NCBI GenBank assembly: GCA_035508435.1
Contig: DATJNA010000063.1
Coordinates: forward strand, 1-64,000
Length of the DNA: 64,000 bases
Reading direction: 5' to 3'
Origin: JASHVB01 sp035508435
Lineage (GTDB): Bacteria; Pseudomonadota; Alphaproteobacteria; Acetobacterales; Acetobacteraceae
This document shows, one piece after another, positions 10,604 through 18,958 of this stretch; positions within the stretch are counted from its first letter, which is position 1; each line of letters starts with the position of its first letter. Under the pieces are notes generated by a model, which saw only the letters and a list, made by a program, of their open reading frames with translations, was not told where the DNA came from and did not search any database. The translations under genes were made by a program, and so were the position numbers.

Positions 10604-11602
10604 CTATGGCACCAGCACCGCCGCCCCTTGCAGTCGCCCCGCCCGCAAATCATCCAGCGCCTGGTTCGCTTGCTCCAGCCGGTAAGGCAAAGGCCGTGTT
10701 CGCACCGGCACCTTCGGCGCCAGCGCCAGGAACTCCTCGCCGTCGCGCCGCGTGAGGTTCGCGACGGACCGCACCATGCGCTCGCCCCACAGGATGTCGT
10801 ATGGAAAACCAGGAATCGGACTCATGTAGATGCCCGCGCACACCACGGTGCCGCCGCGTTCCGTCGCGCGCAGCGCGGCGGGCACCAGCGATCCGACCGG
10901 GGCAAAGATGATGGCGGCGTCCAGCAACTCCGGCGGCGCCTGGTCCGAACCGCCCGCCCATTCCGCGCCGAGTTCGCGCGCGAAATCCTGTGCCTCGGTA
11001 TCACCCGGGCTGGTAAAGGCGAAGACGCGGCGACCCTGCCAGCGCGCGACCTGGGCAATGATGTGCGCCGCCGCGCCGAAGCCGTACAGGCCCAGCCGTT
11101 CGCCGTCGCCCGCCATGCGCAGCGAGCGGTAGCCGATCAGCCCGGCGCAGAGCAGGGGCGCGGCGTGCGCGGCGTCGAAGCTGTCCGGGATGGCGAAGCA
11201 GAAACGCTGGTCGGCGACGGTATGCTCCGCATAGCCGCCGTCGATCTGATATCCGGTGAAGCGCGCCTGCGCGCACAGGTTCTCGCGGCCGCCGCGGCAG
11301 AACGCGCAGACGCCGCAGCAGAAGCCGAGCCACGGCACACCGACCCGGTCGCCAACGCCGAAGCGGTCCACGCCCTCACCCAGCGCCTCGACCACGCCGA
11401 CGATCTCGTGCCCCGGAATCAGCGGCAGCTTCGGCTGGGTGAGCTCGCCATCCACGACGTGAAGGTCGGTGCGGCACACGGCGCAGGCGTGCACACGGAG
11501 GAGGACCTGCCCGCGGCCCGGCGCCCGGATGGCTTCCATGCTCAGCCGCAGCTTCTGGCGCGCGGCGTCCAGCCGCATGGCGCGCATCACGGTGTCGGGC
11601 AT
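10604..11602 (-). CDS. Zinc-dependent alcohol dehydrogenase family protein
   Basis: A 332-residue medium-chain dehydrogenase/reductase. The catalytic zinc site is visible as CRTDLH and GHE, and a structural four-cysteine zinc site as CCGVCAFCRGGRENLC. The Rossmann motif is degenerate (LYGFGAAAHIIAQVA). The sequence resembles the TIGR02822 adh_fam_2 subgroup, which oxidises or reduces short alcohols and aldehydes with NAD(P); its natural substrate is not known. ATG 11602 is preceded by AGGAGT. Frames extending far upstream are artefacts crossing the oppositely oriented lipoprotein and GST genes. Confidence 0.9.
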   Translation of the reverse strand: MPDTVMRAMRLDAARQKLRLSMEAIRAPGRGQVLLRVHACAVCRTDLHVVDGELTQPKLPLIPGHEIVGVVEALGEGVDRFGVGDRVGVPWLGFCCGVCAFCRGGRENLCAQARFTGYQIDGGYAEHTVADQRFCFAIPDSFDAAHAAPLLCAGLIGYRSLRMAGDGERLGLYGFGAAAHIIAQVARWQGRRVFAFTSPGDTEAQDFARELGAEWAGGSDQAPPELLDAAIIFAPVGSLVPAALRATERGGTVVCAGIYMSPIPGFPYDILWGERMVRSVANLTRRDGEEFLALAPKVPVRTRPLPYRLEQANQALDDLRAGRLQGAAVLVP

Positions 11603-11698
11603 GGATCGGACTCCTGCAAACAGCGCGGGCGCATGGCCGTCCCGGCTTCGATGCACACCAGCTTGCCCGATGCGCTGCTTCCTGCAAGCTTGCGGCGC

Positions 11699-12124
11699 AT
11701 GACGCTTCCCGCCTTGCACCGCGTGCTGGCCTGCCTGCTGCTGGCGGGTTGCGCCCTGGTGGACCAACGCACCTTCGCGCCGGCCCCGGAGGCGAAGGCC
11801 GCGCCCTCCTCCGCCCCGGCGCCAAGGGCGGTGCGGGTGGATACCCGCACACCGCTGGTCACCGTCGATTTCAGCGGTCCGCCGCCGGAGTATCGCGAAT
11901 TGCTCGGCTACGCGGTGCACGCGGCGGAAACGCGCGACCGCGAGGTGCAGTACGACGTGGTCGCCATGGCACCCAACGTCGACGACTTCGCGCGGAGCCA
12001 GCAGGACGCGACAGACGTGATGCGCGCCGTCATGCAGGAGGGCGTGCCATCGGCACGCATCCATCTTGGGCTGCGCGCGGATCCCACGCTGCGCGGACGC
12101 GAGGTCCGCGTCTACGTGCGCTGA
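11699..12124 (+). CDS. Small lipoprotein with OmpA-like C-terminal end
   Basis: A 141-residue protein with a lipoprotein signal sequence (MTLPALHRVLACLLLAGC, lipobox LLAGC with the cysteine near residue 18). An alanine/proline linker follows and then a globular region ending in VMRAVMQEGVPSARIHLGLRADP, which resembles the last helix and strand of OmpA-like peptidoglycan-binding domains, but the full motif is not evident. Likely anchored to the outer membrane. An in-frame ATG about 48 bp upstream is a possible alternative start. It ends 2 bp before the GST gene, so the two are probably cotranscribed. Confidence 0.65.
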   Translation: MTLPALHRVLACLLLAGCALVDQRTFAPAPEAKAAPSSAPAPRAVRVDTRTPLVTVDFSGPPPEYRELLGYAVHAAETRDREVQYDVVAMAPNVDDFARSQQDATDVMRAVMQEGVPSARIHLGLRADPTLRGREVRVYVR

Positions 12125-12126
12125 CC

Positions 12127-12840
12127 ATGGCAACGCGCCCGGTCGTGTTCGGCGCCGCGTACAGCGTCTATGTGCGCGCGGTGCGCCTGGCGCTGCATGA
12201 GAAGGGCGTCGACTACGACCACGTCGAGGTGGACGTGTTCGGCCCCGGCGGGCCACCGGCAGAGCATTTGCAGCGCCATCCGTTCGGCCGCATTCCCGCC
12301 TTCGAGCATGACGGCTTGCGACTCTACGAAAGCAGCGCCATCGAACGTTATATCGACGCAGCGTTCGACGGTCCCCCGTTGCAGCCGCCCGAGCCGCGGG
12401 CGCAGGCGCGCATGAACCAGGCGCAGAGCATGCTCGACAGCTACTGCTATCCCACATTGGTGTGGGAGGTGTTCGCCGAGCGCGTGCGTGCGCCCGTCCG
12501 GCTCGGCCGCGCCCCGGACGAGGCGCGCATCGCCGCCGCGTTGCCGCGCGCCGAGACCTGCCTGCGCGCCCTGACCGACATCGGCCGCGACGGACCATGG
12601 CTGGCCGGACCCACGCTGACGCTCGCGGACCTGCATGCGGCACCGATGTTCATCTACTTCCGCATGGCGCCGGAAGGCGCGGCGATGATCGCGCGATATC
12701 CGCGCATCGCCACCTGGCTCGATGCCATGCTGGCGCGGCCGAGCGTGGCGGCGACGCGTTCGCCGCTGGAATATCCTCGACGCCAGCCCGCGGTGGAACC
12801 GCGGCCGAACATGACGGCGACACGCTCGCCGCCGGAATGA
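12127..12840 (+). CDS. Glutathione S-transferase family protein
   Basis: A 237-residue protein with an N-terminal thioredoxin-like domain (YSVYVRAVRLALHEKGVDYDHVEVD, cis-proline in FGRIPAFEHDGLRLYESSAIERYI) and an all-helical C-terminal domain with LAGPTLTLADLHAAPMFIYF. Expected to conjugate or reduce electrophiles with glutathione. The last 30 residues are an unusual extension in which ATRSPLEYP and ATRSPPE nearly repeat. It follows the lipoprotein gene by 2 bp and precedes a second GST by 13 bp. Confidence 0.9.
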   Translation: MATRPVVFGAAYSVYVRAVRLALHEKGVDYDHVEVDVFGPGGPPAEHLQRHPFGRIPAFEHDGLRLYESSAIERYIDAAFDGPPLQPPEPRAQARMNQAQSMLDSYCYPTLVWEVFAERVRAPVRLGRAPDEARIAAALPRAETCLRALTDIGRDGPWLAGPTLTLADLHAAPMFIYFRMAPEGAAMIARYPRIATWLDAMLARPSVAATRSPLEYPRRQPAVEPRPNMTATRSPPE

Positions 12841-12853
12841 TGGAGAGCGATGC

Positions 12854-13480
12854 ATGATCCTGATCGGACAATACGATTCGCCCTTCGTGCGGCGCGTTGC
12901 GGTGGCATTGCGGCTGTACGCCATTGGCTACGAGCATCGGCCATGGTCCACCTTCGGCGACGGCGACAAGATCGCGGCTTTCAACCCGCTGCGGCGGGTG
13001 CCGACGCTGGTGCTGGACGACGGCGAGGCGCTGATCGAGAGCGGCGCCATTCTGGATTGGCTGGACGAGCAAGCGGGTCCGCAGCATGCGATGCTGCCGC
13101 GCAGCGGCGTGGCGCGGCGGCAGGCGCTGAAGCTGTGCGCTTTGGCAACCGGGCTGGGGGACAAGGCAGTCAGCCTGGTCTATGAGCGGGTGCTGCACCA
13201 GCAAACCTCCGCCGTCTGGCAGGCGCGGTGCGAAACGCAGATCGGGGCCGTGCTGGACGCGCTGCAGCACGACCGGGCCACACGGACGACGCCCTATTGG
13301 TTCGGCGCTTCGATTGGCCACGGCGATATCGCCGTTGCCTGCGTGTTGCGTTTCCTGTTCGAGGCGCATGCCGGCTTGCTGGATGCGACGCGCTGGCCGA
13401 GCCTGGCCGCGCATGCGGCGCGGTGCGAGCGGATGCCCGAGTTCCAGGCCGTAACGCAGGTGTTTATACCGCCGCGGTAG
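12854..13480 (+). CDS. Glutathione S-transferase family protein
   Basis: A 208-residue GST with N-terminal MILIGQYDSPFVRRVAVALRL, in which serine is the likely glutathione-activating residue, then RRVPTLVLDDGEALIESGAILDWLDE and a C-terminal helical domain with WFGASIGHGDIAVACVLRF. It differs clearly from the GST just upstream, so this is not a recent tandem duplication. GGAGAG sits before ATG 12854. Detoxification is the family role; its substrate is unknown. Confidence 0.92.
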   Translation: MILIGQYDSPFVRRVAVALRLYAIGYEHRPWSTFGDGDKIAAFNPLRRVPTLVLDDGEALIESGAILDWLDEQAGPQHAMLPRSGVARRQALKLCALATGLGDKAVSLVYERVLHQQTSAVWQARCETQIGAVLDALQHDRATRTTPYWFGASIGHGDIAVACVLRFLFEAHAGLLDATRWPSLAAHAARCERMPEFQAVTQVFIPPR

Positions 13481-13500
13481 CGGCTCCATACTCTGTGCCG

Positions 13501-13579
13501 CTATCCGGTTAGCGCAGGCGGACCCAGCCGCAGTCGGCGCACGATCGTCAGGGCTTGGCAGCCTGCGCTAACCGGATAG
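13501..13579. repeat. Perfect 19-bp inverted repeat with 41-bp spacer
   Basis: The arm at 13501-13519 (CTATCCGGTTAGCGCAGGC) is exactly complementary to 13561-13579. It occupies the gap between the second GST and the LysR-type gene. No T-run follows, so it is not a classical terminator. It could be an operator for the adjacent regulator or a MITE-like remnant, though no target-site duplication is seen. Confidence 0.85.
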
Positions 13580-13611
13580 GGACAATACTCCGGCGGTGAC
13601 CTGCGACAGCG

Positions 13612-14526
13612 ATGGCCGAGCGCATCCCTCCTCTGGCAGCCCTACGCGCATTCGTCGCGGTCGCGCGGCGCGGCAGTTTCGCGCGGGCCGCCGGCGAGCT
13701 GAACGTCAGCACCAGCGCCGTCAGCCACCAGATCCGCGGCCTGGAAGACACGCTGGGCGCGGCGCTGCTGACCCGCGCCCGCAACGGCTCCGGCCGCACC
13801 GTCGTCACGCCGGAAGGCGCCGCGCTGCAACGCGCGGTGGAGCAAGCCTTCGCCCAGCTCGGCGCCGCCTGCGAGGCCGTGCGCGAACGCCGCAAACGAC
13901 CGGTGCTGACAATCTCCGCCAACGGTTCGGTGGCATCGCTCTGGCTGGCACCACGGCTGGCGGCGTTCGCGGCGCTGCATCCCTCGGTGCAGTGGCAGAT
14001 GCGCGCGATCGAGGACGAGGCACCGGACATGGTGCGCGAGGGGCTCGACCTCGCGGTGCTGCGCGTCGCACGCGGCACACAGCGCGACGGCGAGCGCCTG
14101 TTGTTCCACGAGACGGTGTTCCCGGTCTGCAGCCCGGCGCTGCGTCTTGCGGGCGACGCCGCAACGCTGCAACGGCAGACGTTGCTGCAGGAGGACCACG
14201 GTGCCAGCCCGGAAAAGGACTGGTCCACCTGGCTGGAATTGCTCGGTTGCGAACCGAACACGCGAGCGACAATTGTGCGTTTCCACACCTTCGCCGCCGC
14301 CATCGCCGCTGCCATCGCCGGGGCGGGCATCGCGCTCGGGCGGCAGCCGCTGATCGATTTCGAGCTCGCCGCCAATCGGCTGGTGCGCGTGTTGCCCGAT
14401 CGCATGCTGCCGGGCTCGTCGGATTTCGTCATTCGCCGCCGGCCCGGGCTGGAACGCGACCGGCACGTGGGGCAGCTTGCGGATTATCTGGTCGCAGGAC
14501 CGCCGGCCGAAACGCGAACCGCTTGA
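13612..14526 (+). CDS. LysR-family transcriptional regulator (GcvA-like)
   Basis: A 304-residue protein with an N-terminal winged helix-turn-helix (residues about 7-65: LAALRAFVAVARRGSFARAAGELNVSTSAVSHQIRGLE) and a periplasmic-binding-like effector domain (about 95-300). The pattern PPLAALRAF and the SAVSHQI recognition helix place it near GcvA-type regulators. Targets are unknown; the perfect inverted repeat just upstream and the neighbouring GSTs are candidates. The following protease gene is in the same direction. Confidence 0.92.
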   Translation: MAERIPPLAALRAFVAVARRGSFARAAGELNVSTSAVSHQIRGLEDTLGAALLTRARNGSGRTVVTPEGAALQRAVEQAFAQLGAACEAVRERRKRPVLTISANGSVASLWLAPRLAAFAALHPSVQWQMRAIEDEAPDMVREGLDLAVLRVARGTQRDGERLLFHETVFPVCSPALRLAGDAATLQRQTLLQEDHGASPEKDWSTWLELLGCEPNTRATIVRFHTFAAAIAAAIAGAGIALGRQPLIDFELAANRLVRVLPDRMLPGSSDFVIRRRPGLERDRHVGQLADYLVAGPPAETRTA

Positions 14527-14649
14527 ATGGCCCGCGCCCGGCGCGGTATCGCATCACGACCCCGGCCAGCATGGCGGAGCCGACGGCCGTGGTTGCGGCC
14601 GGCACTGCGCCGGTCCGACCGGTCTGGGGAAGCCGCAGAGAGGGGGAAC

Positions 14650-16185
14650 ATGCGCATTCATGTGAGTCTGCGCCCGGTGCGGGCACTGCGCCCGGTGCGG
14701 GCACTGCGCCCGGTGCTGGCACTGCGCTTGGTGCGGGCGATCGCCACGGCGCTTGGGCTCGGCGCGCTGATGGCGGCCTCGCCGGCCATGGCGACGCCGC
14801 CCGCCACCTGCGACGCCGCCACCGTCGTCGCCCGCGTGCTGCCGGCCATCGTCAATATCTGGGTCGCCAAGATTCTGCCGGAGACCGACTCCAACGGCAA
14901 ACCGACCGACAAGCAGCAGGTCGAGACGTTCGTGGGCACCGGCTTCGTGGTGGATCCGTCGGGCATCATCGTCACCAACAAGCATGTGATCCAGAACGCC
15001 GCCATGATCCGGGTCACCTTTCACAACCGCTCGCAGGTGACGGCACGATTGCTCGCGGCGTCGTCGCTGATCGACTTCGCAATGCTCAAGGTGAATCTAG
15101 GCAAACCGCTGCCCACGCTGCAGTTCGCCAACAGCGACGACGTCGAGGTTGGCCAGCCGGTGATCGCGGTCGGCAATCCGCTCGGTCTGGGCACGTCGGT
15201 GAGCGCCGGGGTGATCAGCGCGGTGGACCGTAATCTGATGAAGAGTCCGATCGACGATTTCATTCAGACTGATGCCAGCATCAATCCCGGCAACTCCGGC
15301 GGCCCCTTGCTCGATTGCAACGGCGACGTCGTCGGCGTCAACAGCGACCTGCTCTCGAACAGTACGGTGCTGGGCTCGATCGGGATCGGGTTCGCGCTGC
15401 CGTCGAACGATGTCGCCATCGCCACCACCAAGCTGATGCATCCCGAGCATGTCAGCCCGGACTGGGTGGGATTTGAGCTACAGGATCTCACGCCGGCGCT
15501 GGCGCAGTCGTTTGGCGTTGCGCTGGACGGCGGGGCCATCGTCACCAGGGTGGATCGCGACAGTCCGGCAGCGCAGGCCTCGCTCGGACCGGGTGACATC
15601 ATCACCGGGGTCGATGGGCAGACCAGATATGATGCCCGCTCCATCCAACGCCAGGTGGTGATCACGCCACCCGGCACGCCGATTACGTTATCCGTCTGGC
15701 GCGGCGGCCAGACGCGCCAGGTGACGCTGAAGGGCGTGGACTGGCCGCACATGATGGCGGAGCGCGGCGACGTGCTGGCGAGCGCGGCCAGCATCGAACG
15801 CGCGGAAGCCGAGGGGACCGGCCTGCATCTCATCGACATCACGCCCGCGGCACGCAAGCATTTCGACATCAGCGACACATCCGGCGTGCTGATCGACCAT
15901 GTGACGGATGGGTCGGTCGGGTACAGCCTGGGACTGAGGCCTGGCGACGTGATCAAGCTGGTCGCCGACACACCGGCCACCACGGTGCATCAGGTCAACG
16001 AGAGTTTCCTCCACGCGGATGCGAAGACCGGCTACCTGGTGCCGTTGCTGGTGCATAACAAGTCGAACACCTGGTGGGTCACCATGTTCGTCGGCCACGT
16101 CACTACCGCGGATTTACTGGTCAATTCGCCAGGTGCCATGCCGGCCGGCCCATCGGCCGTCAACGCGGAAGCGCCGCACAAATGA
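14650..16185 (+). CDS. HtrA/DegP-like serine protease with PDZ domains
   Basis: About 511 residues. A long basic N-terminus made of four LRPVRA-type repeats precedes a hydrophobic export segment (AIATALGLGALMAASPAMA). The trypsin-like domain has the triad H112 (NKHVI), D142 (IDFAML) and S216 (GNSGGP). Two PDZ-like regions follow (roughly residues 265-360, with AIVTRVDRDSPAAQASLGPGDIITGVDGQ, and 390-490, with SVGYSLGLRPGDVIKLV). The family degrades or refolds damaged envelope proteins in the periplasm. GAGAGGGGGAA precedes ATG 14650. Confidence 0.9.
   Translation: MRIHVSLRPVRALRPVRALRPVLALRLVRAIATALGLGALMAASPAMATPPATCDAATVVARVLPAIVNIWVAKILPETDSNGKPTDKQQVETFVGTGFVVDPSGIIVTNKHVIQNAAMIRVTFHNRSQVTARLLAASSLIDFAMLKVNLGKPLPTLQFANSDDVEVGQPVIAVGNPLGLGTSVSAGVISAVDRNLMKSPIDDFIQTDASINPGNSGGPLLDCNGDVVGVNSDLLSNSTVLGSIGIGFALPSNDVAIATTKLMHPEHVSPDWVGFELQDLTPALAQSFGVALDGGAIVTRVDRDSPAAQASLGPGDIITGVDGQTRYDARSIQRQVVITPPGTPITLSVWRGGQTRQVTLKGVDWPHMMAERGDVLASAASIERAEAEGTGLHLIDITPAARKHFDISDTSGVLIDHVTDGSVGYSLGLRPGDVIKLVADTPATTVHQVNESFLHADAKTGYLVPLLVHNKSNTWWVTMFVGHVTTADLLVNSPGAMPAGPSAVNAEAPHK
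14668..14739 (+). repeat. Four 18-bp tandem repeats in the protease leader
   Basis: Units start at 14668, 14686, 14704 and 14722 (CTGCGCCCGGTGCGGGCA and variants), each encoding LRPVRA or a close variant. The period keeps frame and lengthens the basic n-region of the signal peptide. Confidence 0.85.
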
Positions 16186-16274
16186 GCGGGTGGAGAGCAT
16201 TCATGTGAGCGGGTGGAGAGCATTCACGTGAGCGGGTGGAGAGCATTCATGTGAGCGGGTGGAGAGCATTCATG
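16183..16274. repeat. Four 23-bp tandem repeats downstream of the protease
   Basis: The unit GTGAGCGGGTGGAGAGCATT plus CAT occurs four times, nearly identical, directly after the protease stop codon, whose last bases lie in the first unit. No gene is visible in the array. It runs straight into a GTCATTGCGAG palindromic repeat. Confidence 0.85.
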
Positions 16275-16464
16275 TCATTGCGAGGAGCGTAGCGACGAAG
16301 CAATCCCGGTCGGGAACTGTCCGGCTGCTGCGTGCGATTCTCGACGTGGAATGCTGCGTCGCTTCGCTTTTCGCAATGACAATTCGTCGCGTCGCTCCTC
16401 GCAATGACAATTCGTCGCGTCGCTATTCGCAATGACAATTCGTCGCTCCGCTCCTGGCAATCGC
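16274..16464. repeat. GTCATTGCGAG palindromic element plus three 28-bp tandem units
   Basis: The element opens with GTCATTGCGAGGAGCG and closes at 16380 with TTTTCGCAATGAC. It then continues as 28-bp units ending in GCAATGAC at 16408 and 16436, with a third, diverged unit to about 16464. It appears to be a dispersed palindrome whose right half has been amplified in tandem. No coding function is seen. Confidence 0.8.
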
Positions 16465-16506
16465 CTGCATCGATCGCTGCCACGCCGAGCGATGCATACA
16501 AACACG

Positions 16507-16537
16507 CAACCCCGCCCGGATCGTCCGGGCGGGGTTG
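16507..16537 (-). terminator. 14-bp stem-loop terminator of the repeat-protein gene
   Basis: A perfect 14-bp stem (16507-16520 with 16524-16537) around a 3-base loop lies 57 bp after the stop of the minus-strand gene at 16594. On the minus strand it is followed by a moderately T-rich stretch (CGTGTTTGTATG). This is the clearest intrinsic-terminator-like structure in the window. Confidence 0.7.
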
Positions 16538-16593
16538 TGCTTGCTGCCGGGCCAAGGTTTGCCCCGGCCTTCGAAGGTAAGGCGGGAAGCGGC

Positions 16594-17022
16594 CTACTTG
16601 CCGCTGTTAGCGGGCGCGCTGCCAGTGCCGACGTTATAGCCCGGGGTGTTGGTGGCCGAGGAACCGGTGCCGACATTATAGCCGGGCGTGTTGGTCGCCG
16701 AGGAGCCGGTGCCCACGTTGTAGCCCGGCGTGTTCGTGGCCGCCGAGCCGGTGCCGACGTTATAGCCCGGTGTGTTGGTCGCCGCTGAACCGACGCCGAC
16801 ATTATAGCCTGGCGTGTTGGTCGCCGCTGAACCGACGCCCACGTTATAGCCGGGCGTGTTGGTCGCCGCGGAACCAACGCCAACATTGTAGCCAGGCGTA
16901 TTGGTAGCAGAAGAGCCGACGCCAACATTGTACCCTGGCGACTGCGTGCTCTGCGCATGCGCGCTCGCCAGGCCGAACGCGAGAGCCAAAGCCGCGGCCC
17001 CTGCGATACTCGTTGTCTTCAT
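16594..17022 (-). CDS. Small secreted protein of eight 14-residue repeats
   Basis: A 142-residue protein with a signal peptide (MKTTSIAGAAALALAFGL, probable cleavage after AHA). The mature part is eight tandem copies of a 14-residue unit of form T-P-G-Y-N-V-G-V/T-G-S-A/S-A-T-N, followed by SGK. I recognise no family. The unit has no charged residues, so the mature protein is almost uncharged and probably disordered or a repetitive beta structure. AGGGGT precedes the start, and a strong terminator follows the gene, which suggests real, independent expression. Confidence 0.8.
   Translation of the reverse strand: MKTTSIAGAAALALAFGLASAHAQSTQSPGYNVGVGSSATNTPGYNVGVGSAATNTPGYNVGVGSAATNTPGYNVGVGSAATNTPGYNVGTGSAATNTPGYNVGTGSSATNTPGYNVGTGSSATNTPGYNVGTGSAPANSGK
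16605..16944 (-). repeat. Eight 42-bp in-frame tandem repeats
   Basis: The DNA repeats encode the T-P-G-Y-N-V-G units of the 16594 gene. Units vary mainly at third codon positions (for example TATAAC or TACAAT for Tyr-Asn), so selection on the protein sequence rather than very recent DNA duplication is likely. Confidence 0.8.
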
Positions 17023-17380
17023 CTTGGTTTACCCCTGTAGCAGTGACTGTCGTTCGACACGCGATGCGCTGTTAGACTGCGCTGTTCTAATGTCCGGCAC
17101 CAAGCTGTGAGTTGGTCACCGGATTGTCAATGGCTGCGCGATCGTCACAGGTCGGCTGCGCAGCCGTTGCATAGCCCAACTGGTCGGAAGGCCAGAAAGC
17201 CGTTCGCAACCATCCTTCCGCCGCCTCTATAACCTTCCCGTGAGGCCGTGGTAATCTGGGAGGGGCAGACATCACCTGTGCGTGCGGCGGTCAAATCCTT
17301 GCCGCCACGGCCTGGGTTGCGGACCGGCCGCTGCCTACCCCGCCCGCAACCGACGATCGCGCAGTTCCCCCGCCCCGGAC
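17023..17380. other. Intergenic region, no gene seen
   Basis: About 358 bp between the repeat-protein start and the end of the efflux gene. The first 100 bp are relatively AT-rich and should hold the promoter of the repeat-protein gene. No RNA gene or coding frame with family features was found. Confidence 0.4.
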
Positions 17381-18958
17381 TCAATGCGCGCCGGCGGCCG
17401 ACGCCGCACCCTTGCGCAGCAGCAACACCGCCAGGATCGCGCCCACCAGCATGACGCCGAGCAAGGCGAAAGCGTCCGCGTAGGCCATCAGCGTCGCCTG
17501 TGCGCGGACTGTCTCGCCCACCGCAATAATGGCGCGATGCATCGCGTCCCCGGGGTCGGCAACGCCACGGTCCATGAAATAACGCTGCAATGACGCCAGG
17601 CGCTGCACCGTCGCCGGCTGCAGCAGCGAGACATGGCCGTTGATGATGAACGAGTGATATTGTTCGCGCTTGGTGACGAACGTCTCGATCGACGCCGTGC
17701 CGATCGCGCCACCGAGATTGCGCAGCATATTGAACAAGCCGGACGCCGCACCCGCCTCGTTCGGCTGGATGCCGACCATGGCGATGGCGGAAAGCGGCGT
17801 CATCACCAAGGCCTGGCCGAATGCGCGCACGATATTGGGCACGAAGAGCTGCGGGCCGCTGTAGTTCAGATCCGTATGCATGTTCATGAAACAGCTTGCC
17901 GCGAACACCGCGAGGCCGAACGCGACCAGCAGGCGCGAGTCAAACCTGCCCATCAGGAACGGCACCAGCGGGATCACGAACAACTGCGGGATGCCGGTCC
18001 AGGCCATCACCTCGCCGCTCTGCTGCGCATCGAATCCCTGGGTGACCGCCAGGTACTGCGGCAGCAGATAGGCGGCGGCATAGAGGGCGAAGCCGAGCAA
18101 GAAATTCGCCAGCGTGCCGAAGCCGAAGCTGCGGCGAAGCAACAGGCGAAGCTGGATCAGCGGCTCCCTGCGGGTCAGTTCGACAACGATGAACGCGCCG
18201 AGCGCCAGCGCCGATATCAGGCTCAGCCTGATGATGAACGAGGAGCCGAACCAGTCGTAGACGTTGCCTTCATCCAGCACCGTCTGGAACGTCGCGAGTC
18301 CGACCGCCATCAGTGCGATGCCCAGCCAGTCGGCGCGGCGCATCAGCTCCGGGCGCGCCTCCGACCGCGGCAGGGCGTAAATCAGCGCCGACAGCATCAC
18401 CACGCCCGGCACCAGGTTCATGTAGAAGATGGTCTGCCAGCCATAGGTGTCGGTGAGCCAGCCGCCGATCGTGGGGCCGATCGCGGGCGCGAAGGTCGCG
18501 GTGACGGCGAAGCCGGCGAATCCCGCCGCGCGCTTCGCCGGCGGCAGCATCGAAACAATGATCGAGAAGGACAGCGGGATCAGCACGCCGCCGAAGTAGC
18601 CTTGCAGCGCGCGCAACACGATCATCTCCGACAGACTGCTCGCCTGTCCGCACAGCGCCGAGAACACCAGGAACAAAATGGTGTTGCCGATCAGATAGCG
18701 GCGCATCGAGAACACCTGGCTCATGAAGCCGGTCATCGGAATGACAATGATCTCGCCGATCAGATAGGCCGTGCTGATCCAGGAGCCGTTGATGCCACCG
18801 GTGCCGATGCCGCCCTCGATATCGGGCAGCGAGGAGTTGGTGACCTGGATGTTCAGCACCGCCATGAAGGCGCCGATCAGGGAGCCGCCGACCGCGATCC
18901 AGGTCTTCAGCGGCACCCTCTCGGCAGACAGCGAGGAGCCCTGCGCCATGGCCGTCAT
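17381..18958 (-). CDS. emrB: EmrB/QacA-type MFS drug efflux transporter (DHA2)
   Basis: A 525-residue inner-membrane protein of the 14-helix DHA2 family that exports drugs with proton influx. Helix 1 carries LIGAFMAVLNIQVTNSSLPDIEGG, and motif C is visible as FAPAIGPTIGGWLTDTYGWQTIFYMNL, typical of EmrB. It starts with an ATGA overlap (18955-18958) with the stop of the upstream HlyD-family gene, so the two subunits are translationally coupled. No outer-membrane TolC homologue and no MarR/TetR regulator lie next to it. Confidence 0.93.
   Translation of the reverse strand: MTAMAQGSSLSAERVPLKTWIAVGGSLIGAFMAVLNIQVTNSSLPDIEGGIGTGGINGSWISTAYLIGEIIVIPMTGFMSQVFSMRRYLIGNTILFLVFSALCGQASSLSEMIVLRALQGYFGGVLIPLSFSIIVSMLPPAKRAAGFAGFAVTATFAPAIGPTIGGWLTDTYGWQTIFYMNLVPGVVMLSALIYALPRSEARPELMRRADWLGIALMAVGLATFQTVLDEGNVYDWFGSSFIIRLSLISALALGAFIVVELTRREPLIQLRLLLRRSFGFGTLANFLLGFALYAAAYLLPQYLAVTQGFDAQQSGEVMAWTGIPQLFVIPLVPFLMGRFDSRLLVAFGLAVFAASCFMNMHTDLNYSGPQLFVPNIVRAFGQALVMTPLSAIAMVGIQPNEAGAASGLFNMLRNLGGAIGTASIETFVTKREQYHSFIINGHVSLLQPATVQRLASLQRYFMDRGVADPGDAMHRAIIAVGETVRAQATLMAYADAFALLGVMLVGAILAVLLLRKGAASAAGAH

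Noticed and set aside
13501..13579. Insertion sequence or classical terminator at the 19-bp inverted repeat
   Set aside because: There is no transposase between the arms, no target-site duplication and no T-run. It is kept only as an inverted repeat of unknown role.
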